A stretch of 64,000 nucleotides of DNA from Sphingopyxis sp. DBS4 (GCF_024628865.1 NZ_CP102386.1:163037-227036), one strand, 5' to 3'; counted from the stretch's first letter, positions 36,563-46,220 are shown. Numbers and translations: made by a program. The notes: a model not told the origin generated them from the sequence alone.

Positions 36563-39154
36563 ATGGCGGGCAAAGCCGGTATTTTCGAGAGCCTGATGTC
36601 CGGCATTCTCGGCGACAGCCGGCGGCCTGATTCCGATCGGCCCGAACTTGGCGTTCCCATGCTGGCTGACTGGCTGCCCTATCGCAGCTTCGATGCCAAG
36701 ACGGGCATTTTCTACAACAGCGCATCGCGAGGCTTCGTCATCGAGGCGGCCCCGCTGATCGGTGCGGACGAGCGCACGGGCGAGATTCTTACCCAGTTCC
36801 TGTCTGAAGCGATCCCCGCGCCCGGCTGCCTTCAGTTCCACCAGTGGATGAGCCCGCGCGTATCGGAGCGCCTCTCGCGCTGGTATCTTCCGCGCTATGC
36901 GGCCCGCGGCGTCTATGAGCGTATGGCCAAGCATCGGGTGGACTTCCTGACCGACGGTGTCTGGCGTTCGCTGTCAAACGATGCGCCCTTTTCTCTGCGC
37001 AACCACCGCGTGGCGATTTCCTATTCAACGCCGGAAGCATCGAGCGTGACGGTCGAAGAGATCGTAGCCGTCATGGATGGTCTGATCTCGGCACTTGCAT
37101 CGATCAATGTGTCTGCCCGCAAGATGGATCCAACCGATCTGATTGGCTGGGTCGATGATATCACCTCGCCGACCACCGCGGCGGGCGAGGATGTGGTCAA
37201 CTACAATCCGCTCGATCCCATAGCGGACCAGGCCGTGCGCCGCGATGTTGAGCTCCACATCGAGCCCGACCGCATGCTGCTGCGGACCGAGCGATTCCGG
37301 CCGACCGGACACACGGTGGACAATGCACCGGAAATCGGTGAGATCCTGCCCGACGTCTTTGACGTCCGCTCCTTTTCGGTCCGCAATCTCCCGGTGCGGT
37401 GGGCGCCCTGGGACGTGGCGCGGCTGATCGGCGACATGTTCACCGACAAGCTGCGCATGCCGTGTCCGGTTGCGACCAACCTGTGCGTCGAATTCCCGGA
37501 CCCGCTGGCATCGTCGAACAAGGCAAGCTTCAAATTCATGCGGACGACGAGCCTCGCCGATTCCAAGTCGGCCCGGTTCCTGCCGCAGCTGCGCGAGCAA
37601 AGCCAGGAATGGCGCTATGTGAACGACGAACTGCGTCAGGGGCGCAAATTGGTACGCGTTTTCTTCTCGGTCACGTCCTTTTCGCCCAAGGGCAGGGGTG
37701 ACGCCAATGAACGGGTCCTGAAATCGGTCTACCGCGCGGCGGGCTGGGACCTGCTCGACGATCGCTACCTGCAGGTGATGGGGCTGCTCTGCGCCATGCC
37801 GATGACGATGGCGAATGGCCTCTCGCGGGATCTCGAGCGGATGAAGCGGATGCGCACGCTTCTGACGACCACGGCCGCGAACCTCGCGCCCATCCAGGGC
37901 GAGTTTCTTGGCGGCCAGGTGCCGCATCTCATGCTGATCGGACGGAGGGGGCAGCCTTTCTTCTGGTCGCCGTTCGAGAATGCGGCGGGCAACCACAATG
38001 TCGCGGTCTTCGGCAAGTCCGGGTCGGGCAAGTCTGTGACCCTTCAGGAGTTGTGCGCGTCGCTGTGCGGCGCAGGTGCTCGGGTCGTCGTGATCGATGA
38101 CGGACGCTCCTTCGAGCATTCGGCAAAGCTCCAGGGCGGCGCTTTCGTGGAGTTCACGATGTCGTCGGGCTTCTGCCTCAATCCGTTCAGCATGATCGAC
38201 GAGGAGTTGGCCGCGACCGACGAAGACTATCTGCTCGATTGCATGGCGATGCTCAAAGCCATCGTGAACCAGATGTCGCGCCACATCGATCGGCTGAACG
38301 ATACCGAGCGAGGCCTCATCGATGGTGCCGTCAACAGCGTCTGGGCCGAGAAGGGCCGGCACGGGGCGATCGATGACGTGATCGCGGCGCTGGACGCGAC
38401 CGGCAATGGGCTCGCCATGGATCTCGGTATCGCCATGCGGCCCTTTTCATCGGGCGGTACATATGGACGGTTCTTTCAGGGCGAGGTCTCGTTCGAGCTG
38501 TCCGCGCAGCTGACGGTATTTGAGCTTTCGGATCTGTCCTCCCGCGAGGAACTGCGGAGCGTTGTCCTGACCGCGATCATGTTCATGTCGCAGCAGATGA
38601 TGCGCAAGGTCGATCGCGCGATCCCCAAAGCGCTGCTCCTCGACGAAGCGTGGCAGATGCTGCGCGGCGGCGCGATGGCCGACTTCATCGAGACCTATGC
38701 GCGCACCTGCCGCAAATACGGCGCCTCGCTGGTCACCGCGACGCAGTCGCTGAACGACTATTACAAGTCCGCCGGTTCCATCGCGGCGCTCGAGAATTCT
38801 GACTGGTTCGTCATCCTCCAGCAGAAACCCGAGACGATCGCCGATTTCAAAAAGCACGATCGCTTCGAGATGGACGATTATACCGATGCCCTGCTGCGGT
38901 CGCTCAAGATCAACGGCCGCGAATATTCCGATATCCTGATCAAGGGACCGGAGACACTGGCGGTCGGCCGCCTCGTGCTCGATCCTTTTTCGGCCACCGT
39001 CTTTTCCTCGAGTCCGGCAGTCTATGCGGCGATCGAGGGACTGGTCGCCCGGGGCCTCAGCATGGACGAGGCTATCGAGCGGGTCGCCTATCCCGAGAAT
39101 CCGGAAAAATGGGCTTCTCACGACGATGGTGACATCGCCGAGGCCGCGGAGTGA
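36563..39154 (+). CDS. traC: type IV secretion ATPase TraC (VirB4 family)
   Basis: The 863-residue cytoplasmic motor for pilus assembly. The N-terminal TraC domain (GVPMLADWLPYRSFDAKTGIF at about 30-50) is followed by a FtsK/VirB4 ATPase with Walker A FGKSGSGKSV (484-491) and Walker B ALLLDEAWQML near 690, plus the downstream VTATQSLNDYY. The ATG at 36563 has AGGAGGA upstream; the long open frame before it overlaps traV and is not coding. Confidence 0.95.
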   Translation: MAGKAGIFESLMSGILGDSRRPDSDRPELGVPMLADWLPYRSFDAKTGIFYNSASRGFVIEAAPLIGADERTGEILTQFLSEAIPAPGCLQFHQWMSPRVSERLSRWYLPRYAARGVYERMAKHRVDFLTDGVWRSLSNDAPFSLRNHRVAISYSTPEASSVTVEEIVAVMDGLISALASINVSARKMDPTDLIGWVDDITSPTTAAGEDVVNYNPLDPIADQAVRRDVELHIEPDRMLLRTERFRPTGHTVDNAPEIGEILPDVFDVRSFSVRNLPVRWAPWDVARLIGDMFTDKLRMPCPVATNLCVEFPDPLASSNKASFKFMRTTSLADSKSARFLPQLREQSQEWRYVNDELRQGRKLVRVFFSVTSFSPKGRGDANERVLKSVYRAAGWDLLDDRYLQVMGLLCAMPMTMANGLSRDLERMKRMRTLLTTTAANLAPIQGEFLGGQVPHLMLIGRRGQPFFWSPFENAAGNHNVAVFGKSGSGKSVTLQELCASLCGAGARVVVIDDGRSFEHSAKLQGGAFVEFTMSSGFCLNPFSMIDEELAATDEDYLLDCMAMLKAIVNQMSRHIDRLNDTERGLIDGAVNSVWAEKGRHGAIDDVIAALDATGNGLAMDLGIAMRPFSSGGTYGRFFQGEVSFELSAQLTVFELSDLSSREELRSVVLTAIMFMSQQMMRKVDRAIPKALLLDEAWQMLRGGAMADFIETYARTCRKYGASLVTATQSLNDYYKSAGSIAALENSDWFVILQQKPETIADFKKHDRFEMDDYTDALLRSLKINGREYSDILIKGPETLAVGRLVLDPFSATVFSSSPAVYAAIEGLVARGLSMDEAIERVAYPENPEKWASHDDGDIAEAAE

Positions 39155-39157
39155 GCC

Positions 39158-39517
39158 ATGGGGACCATGAACCATCGAACGCAGGTCGCCGCGAGCAAGG
39201 CCGTTTCCCGGCCGGACTTTCGGGCGATGCTCTACTTCATTCTGCATCTGCTGGGTTTCACGGGATCGACGCTGCTGTTGACCTGGGGGGTTTTCACGCT
39301 TTTTTTCCTCGCCCTGGGCGGCTTCTCGCTCGATGGCTTGATGCACCAGCTCAACAACCTCGCGAGCCGCTACGTCGCTGCTTCTCCAGACCGGATCGCG
39401 TCATTCAAGACCATTTTCATTGTCGCGCACCTCGTGGTGGCAACCGGCCTGATCGTCCTGCGGCGGGAAAAAATAGTGCCCGCGATATTGCCCGAAGGAA
39501 ACCCCGACCATGGCTGA
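39158..39517 (+). CDS. unknown membrane protein between traC and trbI
   Basis: 119 residues with three likely helices: FRAMLYFILHLLGFTGSTLL, LLTWGVFTLFFLALGGFSL and IFIVAHLVVATGLIVL. It starts a few bases after traC and overlaps trbI by 8 bp, so it is part of the operon. I recognise no family. Conservation of this slot in related transfer operons would support a role in pilus assembly. Confidence 0.7.
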   Translation: MGTMNHRTQVAASKAVSRPDFRAMLYFILHLLGFTGSTLLLTWGVFTLFFLALGGFSLDGLMHQLNNLASRYVAASPDRIASFKTIFIVAHLVVATGLIVLRREKIVPAILPEGNPDHG

Positions 39518-40163
39518 ACAGACCGAGCTTGACCTGCCCGATCCCGTGCCGCAGCCGACGCGGCGCGCGAAACGCGCGATTTTCGGGGGCTTCACACGCC
39601 TGCCAATGTTGATGGGCCTCATGGTCCTTGCCGCCCTGGTCTGGGGCATGTGGGTCACCAAGCTCTTGGTTACGCCGACGCAGGACCACATCGTATCCGC
39701 GCGCCTCTCCACCATTGTCGGCGAATATGTCCAGGCCCAGGCGCGATCGGCATCGCCGCCGGCGCAGGTTGAAGCGGAAATGCGCAAGTTCATGGCATCG
39801 CTCGACACCGAGCTGCAGCGGCGGAGCGCGAACGGTCAGATCGTCCTCGTCGGCGAGGCCGTCCTGACCAAGAACGTCCCGGACATCACCGACAAGCTCA
39901 GGCACGCCGTCTATGCCTCGGGCGTCGCTCGACCCAAACAGGCGTCGGCCATCGAACTGCAGCAGCTTGAGCAGCAAGCCATGCTCGCGGCACAACCACA
40001 GCAGGCAATGCCCGCGCAGCCCGCAGCGCCAACCGAATATCTCGATCCCATGGCGCCGGCACAGATGATGCCGTCCGTGCCGCCGGCAACCGGCCCGCAA
40101 TATGGGCCGCCGTCCGCGTCCGTCTCAACCTTTGGAGGTCCCGATGGCAGCGGTGCTCAATGA
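39510..40163 (+). CDS. trbI: F-type conjugal transfer protein TrbI
   Basis: 217 residues: one N-terminal membrane helix (LPMLMGLMVLAALVWGMWV), then the TrbI pattern IVSARLSTIVGEYVQAQAR and QIVLVGEAVLTKNVPDITD. In F, TrbI affects pilus retraction. The C-terminal third is Gln/Pro-rich and probably flexible. Confidence 0.85.
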   Translation: MAEQTELDLPDPVPQPTRRAKRAIFGGFTRLPMLMGLMVLAALVWGMWVTKLLVTPTQDHIVSARLSTIVGEYVQAQARSASPPAQVEAEMRKFMASLDTELQRRSANGQIVLVGEAVLTKNVPDITDKLRHAVYASGVARPKQASAIELQQLEQQAMLAAQPQQAMPAQPAAPTEYLDPMAPAQMMPSVPPATGPQYGPPSASVSTFGGPDGSGAQ

Positions 40164-40680
40164 CGGGGCGGCTCGGCGCTGGCATCCTAATAGGAGGCTC
40201 TGGCTGCTGTTCGGGGTCCTTGTTTCAGGAAGCATGGCCTGGAAGGCGTTGGGGGATTGGCGCGATGACCATCTCTTTCTGATCAACACGACGGATTCCT
40301 TGCCGAACTGGGCGTTCCTCATCGATCGGGGGCGGTTGCCGGCAAAGGGTGAGGTCGTCTTTTTCGATCCACCGCCAAGCGCGCTCCTCCAGCGCCATTT
40401 CGGTCCTAAGCCAAGGATGTTCGGGAAGAGGGTCTATGGTGCGGCAGGCGACGTCGTCGGTCATGACGGCTTCGATGTCACGATCAATGGCGTGCCGGTT
40501 GTCCGGATGAAACCGTTCACGAAGGCGGGCGAGCCGCTGACCCCCGGCGCGACAGGGATCGTCCCCGAGGGTTGCTATTTCGCCGCCACGCCGCATCGCG
40601 ACGGGTTCGATAGCCGCTACGCTGAAATTGGCTTTGTCTGTGCCTCCCAGATCATCGGAACGGGGGAGCCGGTCTTATGA
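40144..40680 (+). CDS. S26-family signal peptidase of the transfer system (TraF/TrhF type)
   Basis: 178 residues. One membrane helix at about 18-38 precedes the S26 fold, with NTTDSLPNWAFLI carrying the candidate catalytic serine and MFGKRVYGAAGD the lysine; YFAATPHRDGFDSRYAEIG is the conserved late box. It probably processes the pilin. The start at 40144 has GGAGG upstream and overlaps the trbI end. It is unrelated to the F-type TraF at 45399. Confidence 0.85.
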   Translation: MAAVLNDGAARRWHPNRRLWLLFGVLVSGSMAWKALGDWRDDHLFLINTTDSLPNWAFLIDRGRLPAKGEVVFFDPPPSALLQRHFGPKPRMFGKRVYGAAGDVVGHDGFDVTINGVPVVRMKPFTKAGEPLTPGATGIVPEGCYFAATPHRDGFDSRYAEIGFVCASQIIGTGEPVL

Positions 40681-41330
40681 AAGCAATCCTTACGGCAAGC
40701 GCGGCGATCATAGGCATGACCGTGGTGTCGCTCGCGGGGCCAATCCGCAGCGAAGCCAGGGATTACGGCCATGCCGGCCAGACCTTCCCCGTGATCGAGC
40801 CCGATCTCCTTTCGGCAATCGAGGGACGGCTGCGCCGCGCCGAAGCGAGCGGCGAGCTGGCGCGGATGAACGGGATATTCGCCAAGCGGGTCGAGCAGCG
40901 TGTCCGCAGACCGAAGCCCGTAGAGGGTATCACGCCGGCACGAACCGCGCGGAGCTGGGACTATGATCCGAGCATCGCGGTCGAACGGGACATTCGCGAT
41001 CAGAAGGGCAATCTGATTGCGGCGGCTGGGCACCGGGTCAATCCGCTTGATTTCGTTGCGATCAAGCAGGACCTGGTCTTCGTAGATGGCGACGATGCCG
41101 CGCAGCTCTCCTGGGCAACGTCGCGCTATACCGACCTCAAGGCGAAGATCATCTTCGTGAACGGCTCGCCGATCGAGCAGATGACGGCGAAGAAGCGCCG
41201 CTTCTATTTTGATCAGGAAGGTCGGCTCAGCGCGACGTTCGGTATCGAGCACACACCCGCGGTCGTCAGCCAGAACGGCAAGACGATGCGAGTGTCGGAG
41301 GTCGTCCTGAAACCAGGGAGGCCTGGCTGA
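40677..41330 (+). CDS. traW: type IV secretion protein TraW
   Basis: 217 residues, periplasmic. The signal peptide ends near RSEARD, followed by the TraW pattern GHAGQTFPVIEPDLLSAIE and later HRVNPLDFVAIKQDLVFVDG. It acts with TrbC and TraU in pilus assembly. It overlaps the peptidase gene by ATGA. Confidence 0.9.
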   Translation: MKAILTASAAIIGMTVVSLAGPIRSEARDYGHAGQTFPVIEPDLLSAIEGRLRRAEASGELARMNGIFAKRVEQRVRRPKPVEGITPARTARSWDYDPSIAVERDIRDQKGNLIAAAGHRVNPLDFVAIKQDLVFVDGDDAAQLSWATSRYTDLKAKIIFVNGSPIEQMTAKKRRFYFDQEGRLSATFGIEHTPAVVSQNGKTMRVSEVVLKPGRPG

Positions 41331-41599
41331 TGCCATTATGGCTGGATATGCTGCGGACGCCCATGGCCGCTCCGGAGTCGACCAGGCTCAGGATCATGCG
41401 TCTGGCCTGGCTCTCGCTCTGCGTCTCGCTCGCCGTCGCGGTCATCCTCCTGGACCCGTTGCAGGATCAGCTGGGCAGGGCGGCGCCGTGCATGATCGCG
41501 CTCCTGCTGGCCGTGACGCTGACGCTTACCGTTGTCTATCTGCGCGCCAAGCAGCGGGCGGACACGGCCTATCTCGAGCATTTGGGAGAAAGAGAATGA
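41330..41599 (+). CDS. unknown small membrane protein between traW and traU
   Basis: 89 residues with two hydrophobic helices (LAWLSLCVSLAVAVILLDPL and APCMIALLLAVTLTLTVVYL) and a charged C-terminus. It overlaps traW by one base and traU by four, so it is surely translated with them. No family recognised. Confidence 0.7.
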   Translation: MPLWLDMLRTPMAAPESTRLRIMRLAWLSLCVSLAVAVILLDPLQDQLGRAAPCMIALLLAVTLTLTVVYLRAKQRADTAYLEHLGERE

Positions 41600-42618
41600 C
41601 GCGCGCCGTCCGATCGATCTTCGGCGCGCTGCTCATGGCGCTCTGTGCGTTGGCTTTTGCACCAAGCGCGCAGGCAGCCGGGCCGACATGCAACGGCAAA
41701 TTCGTCAATCCGATCACCGATGTCTGCTGGTCCTGCCTCTTTCCGCTCTCCGTCGGTGGGCTGAAGATCTGGCCGAGCGGCCGCCCAGACACGAACAATC
41801 CGGCCTCTCCCATCTGCGCCTGCGCAGATCCGTTGCCACGTATCGGCATATCGGTGGGTTTCTGGGAGCCGGCGCGGCTTGCGGATGTTACGATGAAACC
41901 CTGGTGCTTCCCCAATCTCGGCGGGGTCCGCATCGCACCCGGTTTCGACATCGGCCAAGGCTATCTGGCAGGGCCCTCCATGGTCGGGGGGCGTTCGCAG
42001 AGCACGGCCAAGTGGCACGTTCACTGGTACGTCTATCCCCTGCTCTATTGGATGGAGATACTGACCGACTTCGTTTGCTTCGAGCAGGCGAGCTTCGACA
42101 TCGCCTATATGACGGAAGTCGATCCGCTCTGGCAGGATGACTCGCTCGCCGCGCTGATCAACCCAGAGGCTATCATCTTCGCCAACCCGCTCGCCAAGGC
42201 GGCCTGCGCCGGCGATTGTATCGCCGGGACAGTGAACCTACCGCTTGACCAGCTTTTCTGGTGCGCCGGCTGTCAGGGCGGGATGTATCCCTTGAACGGA
42301 AACATCCCCGCCTCGATCGGCCATGTCCAGTCTTCGCGGCTCGCGCTGTCGCGCTTTGCCTACAAGATGCATCGCCAGGCGCTTGCCTGGGGCACGATGG
42401 GCTCGGCCGGTCTCTGCAAGAAATATCTGATGCCGGTGATGCGCAAGCAGCAATACCGGTTCCAGATGACCAATCCGATCCCGACCGTGAGCGGGCGCTT
42501 CGCCTGCTCTGCGATCGGAGCCTCGACCATGCCGCCCGATGCTGGCCGCGCCTATCCCGCTGGAGGTGAGGACATGGGCTATCTCGTCTGGCGCAAACGC
42601 AACTGCTGCGTGCTGTGA
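41596..42618 (+). CDS. traU: type IV secretion protein TraU
   Basis: 340 residues, periplasmic and cysteine-rich. The signal peptide ends at PSAQAAG. The conserved start CNGKFVNPITDVCWSCLFPL and later PWCFPNLGG, WHVHWYVYPLLYWMEIL and CAGCQGGMYPLNG are clear TraU features. The start at 41596 has GGGAGAAAGAG upstream. Confidence 0.95.
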   Translation: MTRAVRSIFGALLMALCALAFAPSAQAAGPTCNGKFVNPITDVCWSCLFPLSVGGLKIWPSGRPDTNNPASPICACADPLPRIGISVGFWEPARLADVTMKPWCFPNLGGVRIAPGFDIGQGYLAGPSMVGGRSQSTAKWHVHWYVYPLLYWMEILTDFVCFEQASFDIAYMTEVDPLWQDDSLAALINPEAIIFANPLAKAACAGDCIAGTVNLPLDQLFWCAGCQGGMYPLNGNIPASIGHVQSSRLALSRFAYKMHRQALAWGTMGSAGLCKKYLMPVMRKQQYRFQMTNPIPTVSGRFACSAIGASTMPPDAGRAYPAGGEDMGYLVWRKRNCCVL

Positions 42619-42629
42619 AGGAGGGGACG

Positions 42630-43376
42630 ATGCGACTTCTCACCCTGGGCGCCGTTGGTCTTGTCGCTGCCGCCGGCATGACCGCGCTTCTCGCCCAGAC
42701 CGTCGATGGGATCGATGTGCAGGCGATCAAGCAACGATCGACCGACCTGCAGGCCGATGCCCAGGCCTTCGTGGATCAGATCAAGGATCGCGGGGATGCC
42801 TTCCGCGAGGAAGCTGCGGCAGTGCGCGATGGGGGCATGGAGAACATGCAGCGCGTGGCGTCCACCGATCTACCCAAGGGACCGGCTGGTTCGATCGATT
42901 TTGACGAGATCGTTCAGGGGGCGGTGACGAACGCTGCCGCCGGAGGTGGGGAGGCGCCGCAGCTGATTGCGTTCGCGAGCCTGTCGATGCCGCCCAAGGC
43001 GCTGCGGCGGCTCATTCAGGACACGGCCAGGGCCGGGGGCGTCGTGGTGTTCCGCGGTTTCCCGAACAATTCGATGAAGGAGTTTTCGGAAAGACTCGGC
43101 AAGATCGTCGAGCGACAGGACGATTTCGCCAACATTGGTATCGATCCGAGGCTGTTTCGCGCCTTCGATGTCCAGGCCGTGCCGACATATATCGCGGTCT
43201 CTTCCGACTTCGACCTCTGCGCCGGCTTTTCTTGTCGGACACAAGTTCCGCCTTATGACCGGATGATTGGCAATGTGACCGTCGAATATGCGCTGACGTC
43301 GTTCGCGGACGGGAATGGGCCTGGCGCGCGCGTGGCCGCGGTGGGTCTGGCAAATCTTCGCAAAGCCCTGCCATGA
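42630..43376 (+). CDS. trbC: F-type conjugal transfer protein TrbC
   Basis: 248 residues. A signal peptide is followed by a helical region to about residue 100 and a TrbC_Ftype domain of thioredoxin-like fold (LIAFASLSMPPKALRRLIQD, RAGGVVVFRGFPNNSMKEF, FDVQAVPTYI). AAGGAGGGG precedes the ATG at 42630. It interacts with TraW and TraU in F. Confidence 0.9.
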   Translation: MRLLTLGAVGLVAAAGMTALLAQTVDGIDVQAIKQRSTDLQADAQAFVDQIKDRGDAFREEAAAVRDGGMENMQRVASTDLPKGPAGSIDFDEIVQGAVTNAAAGGGEAPQLIAFASLSMPPKALRRLIQDTARAGGVVVFRGFPNNSMKEFSERLGKIVERQDDFANIGIDPRLFRAFDVQAVPTYIAVSSDFDLCAGFSCRTQVPPYDRMIGNVTVEYALTSFADGNGPGARVAAVGLANLRKALP

Positions 43377-45238
43377 GCGTTCGGGCGGCCCTGATTGCGT
43401 TGCTTGCGGCCCTTACGGTCGCCGCGCAGGCGGCCGCCCAGATGAGTGTCGAGGAAGCGCGCCAGGAAGGGCGATCGCTCGGCAATGAAAAGCGTCAGGA
43501 CTCGACGCTCGTTCCCATCGATAATGCCCGGGCCGAAGCAGTGCCCGGCTATGGCGGGACCTCGCTGCCGCAAGGGGCCTATTTCAACAATCCTGAGCGG
43601 ATGGAGGCAGAAGCCGCCGCGACGAGATCCTCCAACGAGCAGTACCGGATCACCACCGATGCTGACCGGACGCGGCCGACCTTCAGCAATACCGAAATCC
43701 TCGAGACGACGGCGCGCGCGACGGCCGTCGAGAATGATCCCTCGACCTTCCTAGCCGGTGAAAGCTACTCGGGCTCGTCCGGCACCTGCACGCCGCTGCC
43801 GCCCGCGACGGGCAGCGATGGCTACTACGAGACGAGCTGCAATGCCGGGAGCAAGGTCACGACCGACAATCGGACCTGTTCGATCAGTCTCGACGTGCGG
43901 TCTGAGACCCGGTCGATCTACACCTATTACGCGGGCCGACTAAGCTTCATGCCGGCTGATGGCGGCCCTTATCCGGCCCGTGCTGCGTTCGACGACGAGA
44001 TCGCGTCGGGCGTCTGCTGGGAGAGCCGCCCAATCGACTATTGCGACAATATGAGCGCCTATGGATACACGGCGGCGGATACCTGCAAGAGCCTGGGCCA
44101 CACCGCCGTCGAGGTCAAATGTACGGCTGAAGCCCAGGGGATTACACCAGGCGCCTATCATCCGGGTTATGTGCTCGCGACCGGAAGATATTGGCTGTCC
44201 CAGGTCGACGAGCCCACCGTGACCACCGTCACGCGTAATGAAGGCCAATGCGCATCGCTGGCGGCAGATTCGATGTGCGAGCAGCAAAGCGAAGTCTGCA
44301 CATCAAGCGATCCCGTTACCCGGATCGTGAATGGTGTACCGGTCACCCAGCCATGCTGGGCCTGGGCGCGGACTTACGAGTGCAACCGGATAACCACTGG
44401 ACACAACGACTGCGGTACGCTCGAGGCCAATGGCGCCTGCACCTATGTCCGAACCGAATGTCTCGATGAAGAGCCAAATGGCGCGTGTGCGGTGGAGGAG
44501 CGGGTTTATCGTTGTCCGACGCCCGGCAGTGCGGTCAGTGATGCGCCGCAATATATCTGTGGCGACGATGTCTACTGCATCAATGGCGACTGCGAACCGA
44601 TTGTCCGCGAGGCGTCGACGGAGTTCAAGGACGCGCTGGTCGCGCTGCATGCGATCGATCGGGCGGGCAAGGAATTCGACGAGAATAACTTCACCGTTTT
44701 CCAGGGCACGCGCGAGACCTGCCACAAACCGGTGTTCGGCCTCATCAACTGCTGCGCCGGCAAGGTGTCCGGCCTGTTGACCGTCGGCGCCGGGGCGGCG
44801 GCACTGGCCGGTGGGCCGACCGCGATCGCGGCGATGGCAACTCCGTTCCTGACGCTCTTCGCGTGCTCCCAGAGCGAGATGAGGCTCGATATCAAGGACC
44901 GCATGGGCTTTTGTCACAAGGTCGGGACTTATTGCTCCTCAAGCTTTCTTGGCATCTGCAAGACCCGGCGCACGGCCTATTGCTGCTTCGAGAGCAAGCT
45001 CAGCCGGATCCTCCAAGAGCAGGGAAGGGTCCAGCTCGGAAAACCCTGGGGCGCCCCGAAGCGCGAGCAATGTCACGGATTCACGATCGAAGAGTTCGCG
45101 CGTCTCGATCTCTCGGTGATGGATTTCACCGAAGTCTATGCCGAGTTCGTGGATGCCGCGCGGCTTCCCGACGAAGTCGAGACCATGACCCAGATCCAGC
45201 AGAAGATTGAGGATTATTATGACCTCCACGGCACATGA
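43373..45238 (+). CDS. traN: mating-pair stabilisation protein TraN
   Basis: The 621-residue outer-membrane, cysteine-rich adhesin that holds mating cells together. A signal peptide ends near AAQMSV. More than 25 cysteines are spread through the body, and the conserved C-terminal part has LINCCAGK, YCSSSFLGICKTRRTAYCCFESKLSRI and GKPWGAPKREQCHGFTIEEF. It overlaps trbC by 4 bp. Confidence 0.93.
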   Translation: MSVRAALIALLAALTVAAQAAAQMSVEEARQEGRSLGNEKRQDSTLVPIDNARAEAVPGYGGTSLPQGAYFNNPERMEAEAAATRSSNEQYRITTDADRTRPTFSNTEILETTARATAVENDPSTFLAGESYSGSSGTCTPLPPATGSDGYYETSCNAGSKVTTDNRTCSISLDVRSETRSIYTYYAGRLSFMPADGGPYPARAAFDDEIASGVCWESRPIDYCDNMSAYGYTAADTCKSLGHTAVEVKCTAEAQGITPGAYHPGYVLATGRYWLSQVDEPTVTTVTRNEGQCASLAADSMCEQQSEVCTSSDPVTRIVNGVPVTQPCWAWARTYECNRITTGHNDCGTLEANGACTYVRTECLDEEPNGACAVEERVYRCPTPGSAVSDAPQYICGDDVYCINGDCEPIVREASTEFKDALVALHAIDRAGKEFDENNFTVFQGTRETCHKPVFGLINCCAGKVSGLLTVGAGAAALAGGPTAIAAMATPFLTLFACSQSEMRLDIKDRMGFCHKVGTYCSSSFLGICKTRRTAYCCFESKLSRILQEQGRVQLGKPWGAPKREQCHGFTIEEFARLDLSVMDFTEVYAEFVDAARLPDEVETMTQIQQKIEDYYDLHGT

Positions 45239-45289
45239 CACGGCTGCACACTCCGCCGGTCTGCGCCGGCCGTTGTTACTGCCCCGCCA

Positions 45290-45315
45290 CCGTTCGCATT
45301 CCTCGTCGCGAACGG
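45290..45315. promoter_or_regulatory. inverted repeat in the only sizeable gap of the transfer operon
   Basis: CCGTTCGC (45290-45297) and GCGAACGG (45308-45315) flank a 10-base loop in the 160-bp space between traN and traF. Elsewhere in the operon most genes overlap or sit a few bases apart. It could separate two transcription or processing units. Confidence 0.4.
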
Positions 45316-45398
45316 CCTCCTACCGGACCCATCATTCCCATTCCCTTCCGCGCTCCGTCCCTGCGCTTCGGGGGCTGTTCCCGAAAGGACGTCCATTG

Positions 45399-46220
45399 AT
45401 GGTTAGAATATTGGCCGCGCCGCTCCTGGCGCTTTCGCTCGCCAGCATGGCGACGCCCGCTCTGGCGCAATCGCACGGTCCCTCTTCGGATGGCGTTGAG
45501 CGGCATGAGGCTCACGACGCCTTCTACTGCGCCGAACGCCGGCTGGGGCAGTGGTTCTATTGCAGCAAGCCCAAGCCAGCCGAGCAGGAAAAGGCGGCTG
45601 CGGTTCCGCCGCAGAGTTCGGTCGAGCGGATGGCTGCGATCACGCGCCAGCTCGATGAACTGAAGGCGCGTGCGATCCTGGAGCCGACCGACGAGAATGT
45701 GGTCGCCTATGTCCGGTTCCAGCGTGAACAGCTCGATCGCGCATCGACCTTTTCCGACACCTGGCAGCGCGCCCTGTGGCAGAACCCGGATCTCGACTAC
45801 ACGCTGCAACGCCCGGTCTCGACGGTGGGCAAGCGCGCCTGGCTCGACAATCGGCGTGCGGACCGCGATGCGGTGATGGCGAACCTCAGTCAGCGCTACG
45901 GCCTTTTCTATTTCTACGCGCAGAGCTGCGGCGCCTGCGACCTTTTCTCACCAATCCTGCGCTCGGTGGCGGACAGCCATCGCATGGCCGTGATGGCGGT
46001 TTCGATGGATGGCGGACCGAGCCGCGATTTCCCGAACTATGTCGTGGACGCTGGCCAGCGGGCGCGAATGGGGATTCCGGGCAATGAGACGCCGGCGCTG
46101 GTGCTCTTCGACACGATGACGCGGCGGACCATTCCGGTGGGCTACGGCATTCTGAGCGCCGACGAGATCATGGACCGCATTTTCGCGCTGACGAACACCA
46201 AGGTGGGGAGCGACTTCTGA
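45399..46220 (+). CDS. traF: type IV secretion protein TraF (F type)
   Basis: 273 residues, periplasmic, thioredoxin-like. The signal peptide ends at ALAQSH. The N-terminal pattern FYCAERRLGQWFYCSKP is typical. Unlike F TraF, which lacks it, this one has a CGAC pair (Cys177, Cys180) in YAQSCGACDLFSP. The ATG at 45399 has AAAGGACG upstream; the frame is open further back into the traN end without a site. It overlaps traH by one base. Confidence 0.9.
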   Translation: MVRILAAPLLALSLASMATPALAQSHGPSSDGVERHEAHDAFYCAERRLGQWFYCSKPKPAEQEKAAAVPPQSSVERMAAITRQLDELKARAILEPTDENVVAYVRFQREQLDRASTFSDTWQRALWQNPDLDYTLQRPVSTVGKRAWLDNRRADRDAVMANLSQRYGLFYFYAQSCGACDLFSPILRSVADSHRMAVMAVSMDGGPSRDFPNYVVDAGQRARMGIPGNETPALVLFDTMTRRTIPVGYGILSADEIMDRIFALTNTKVGSDF

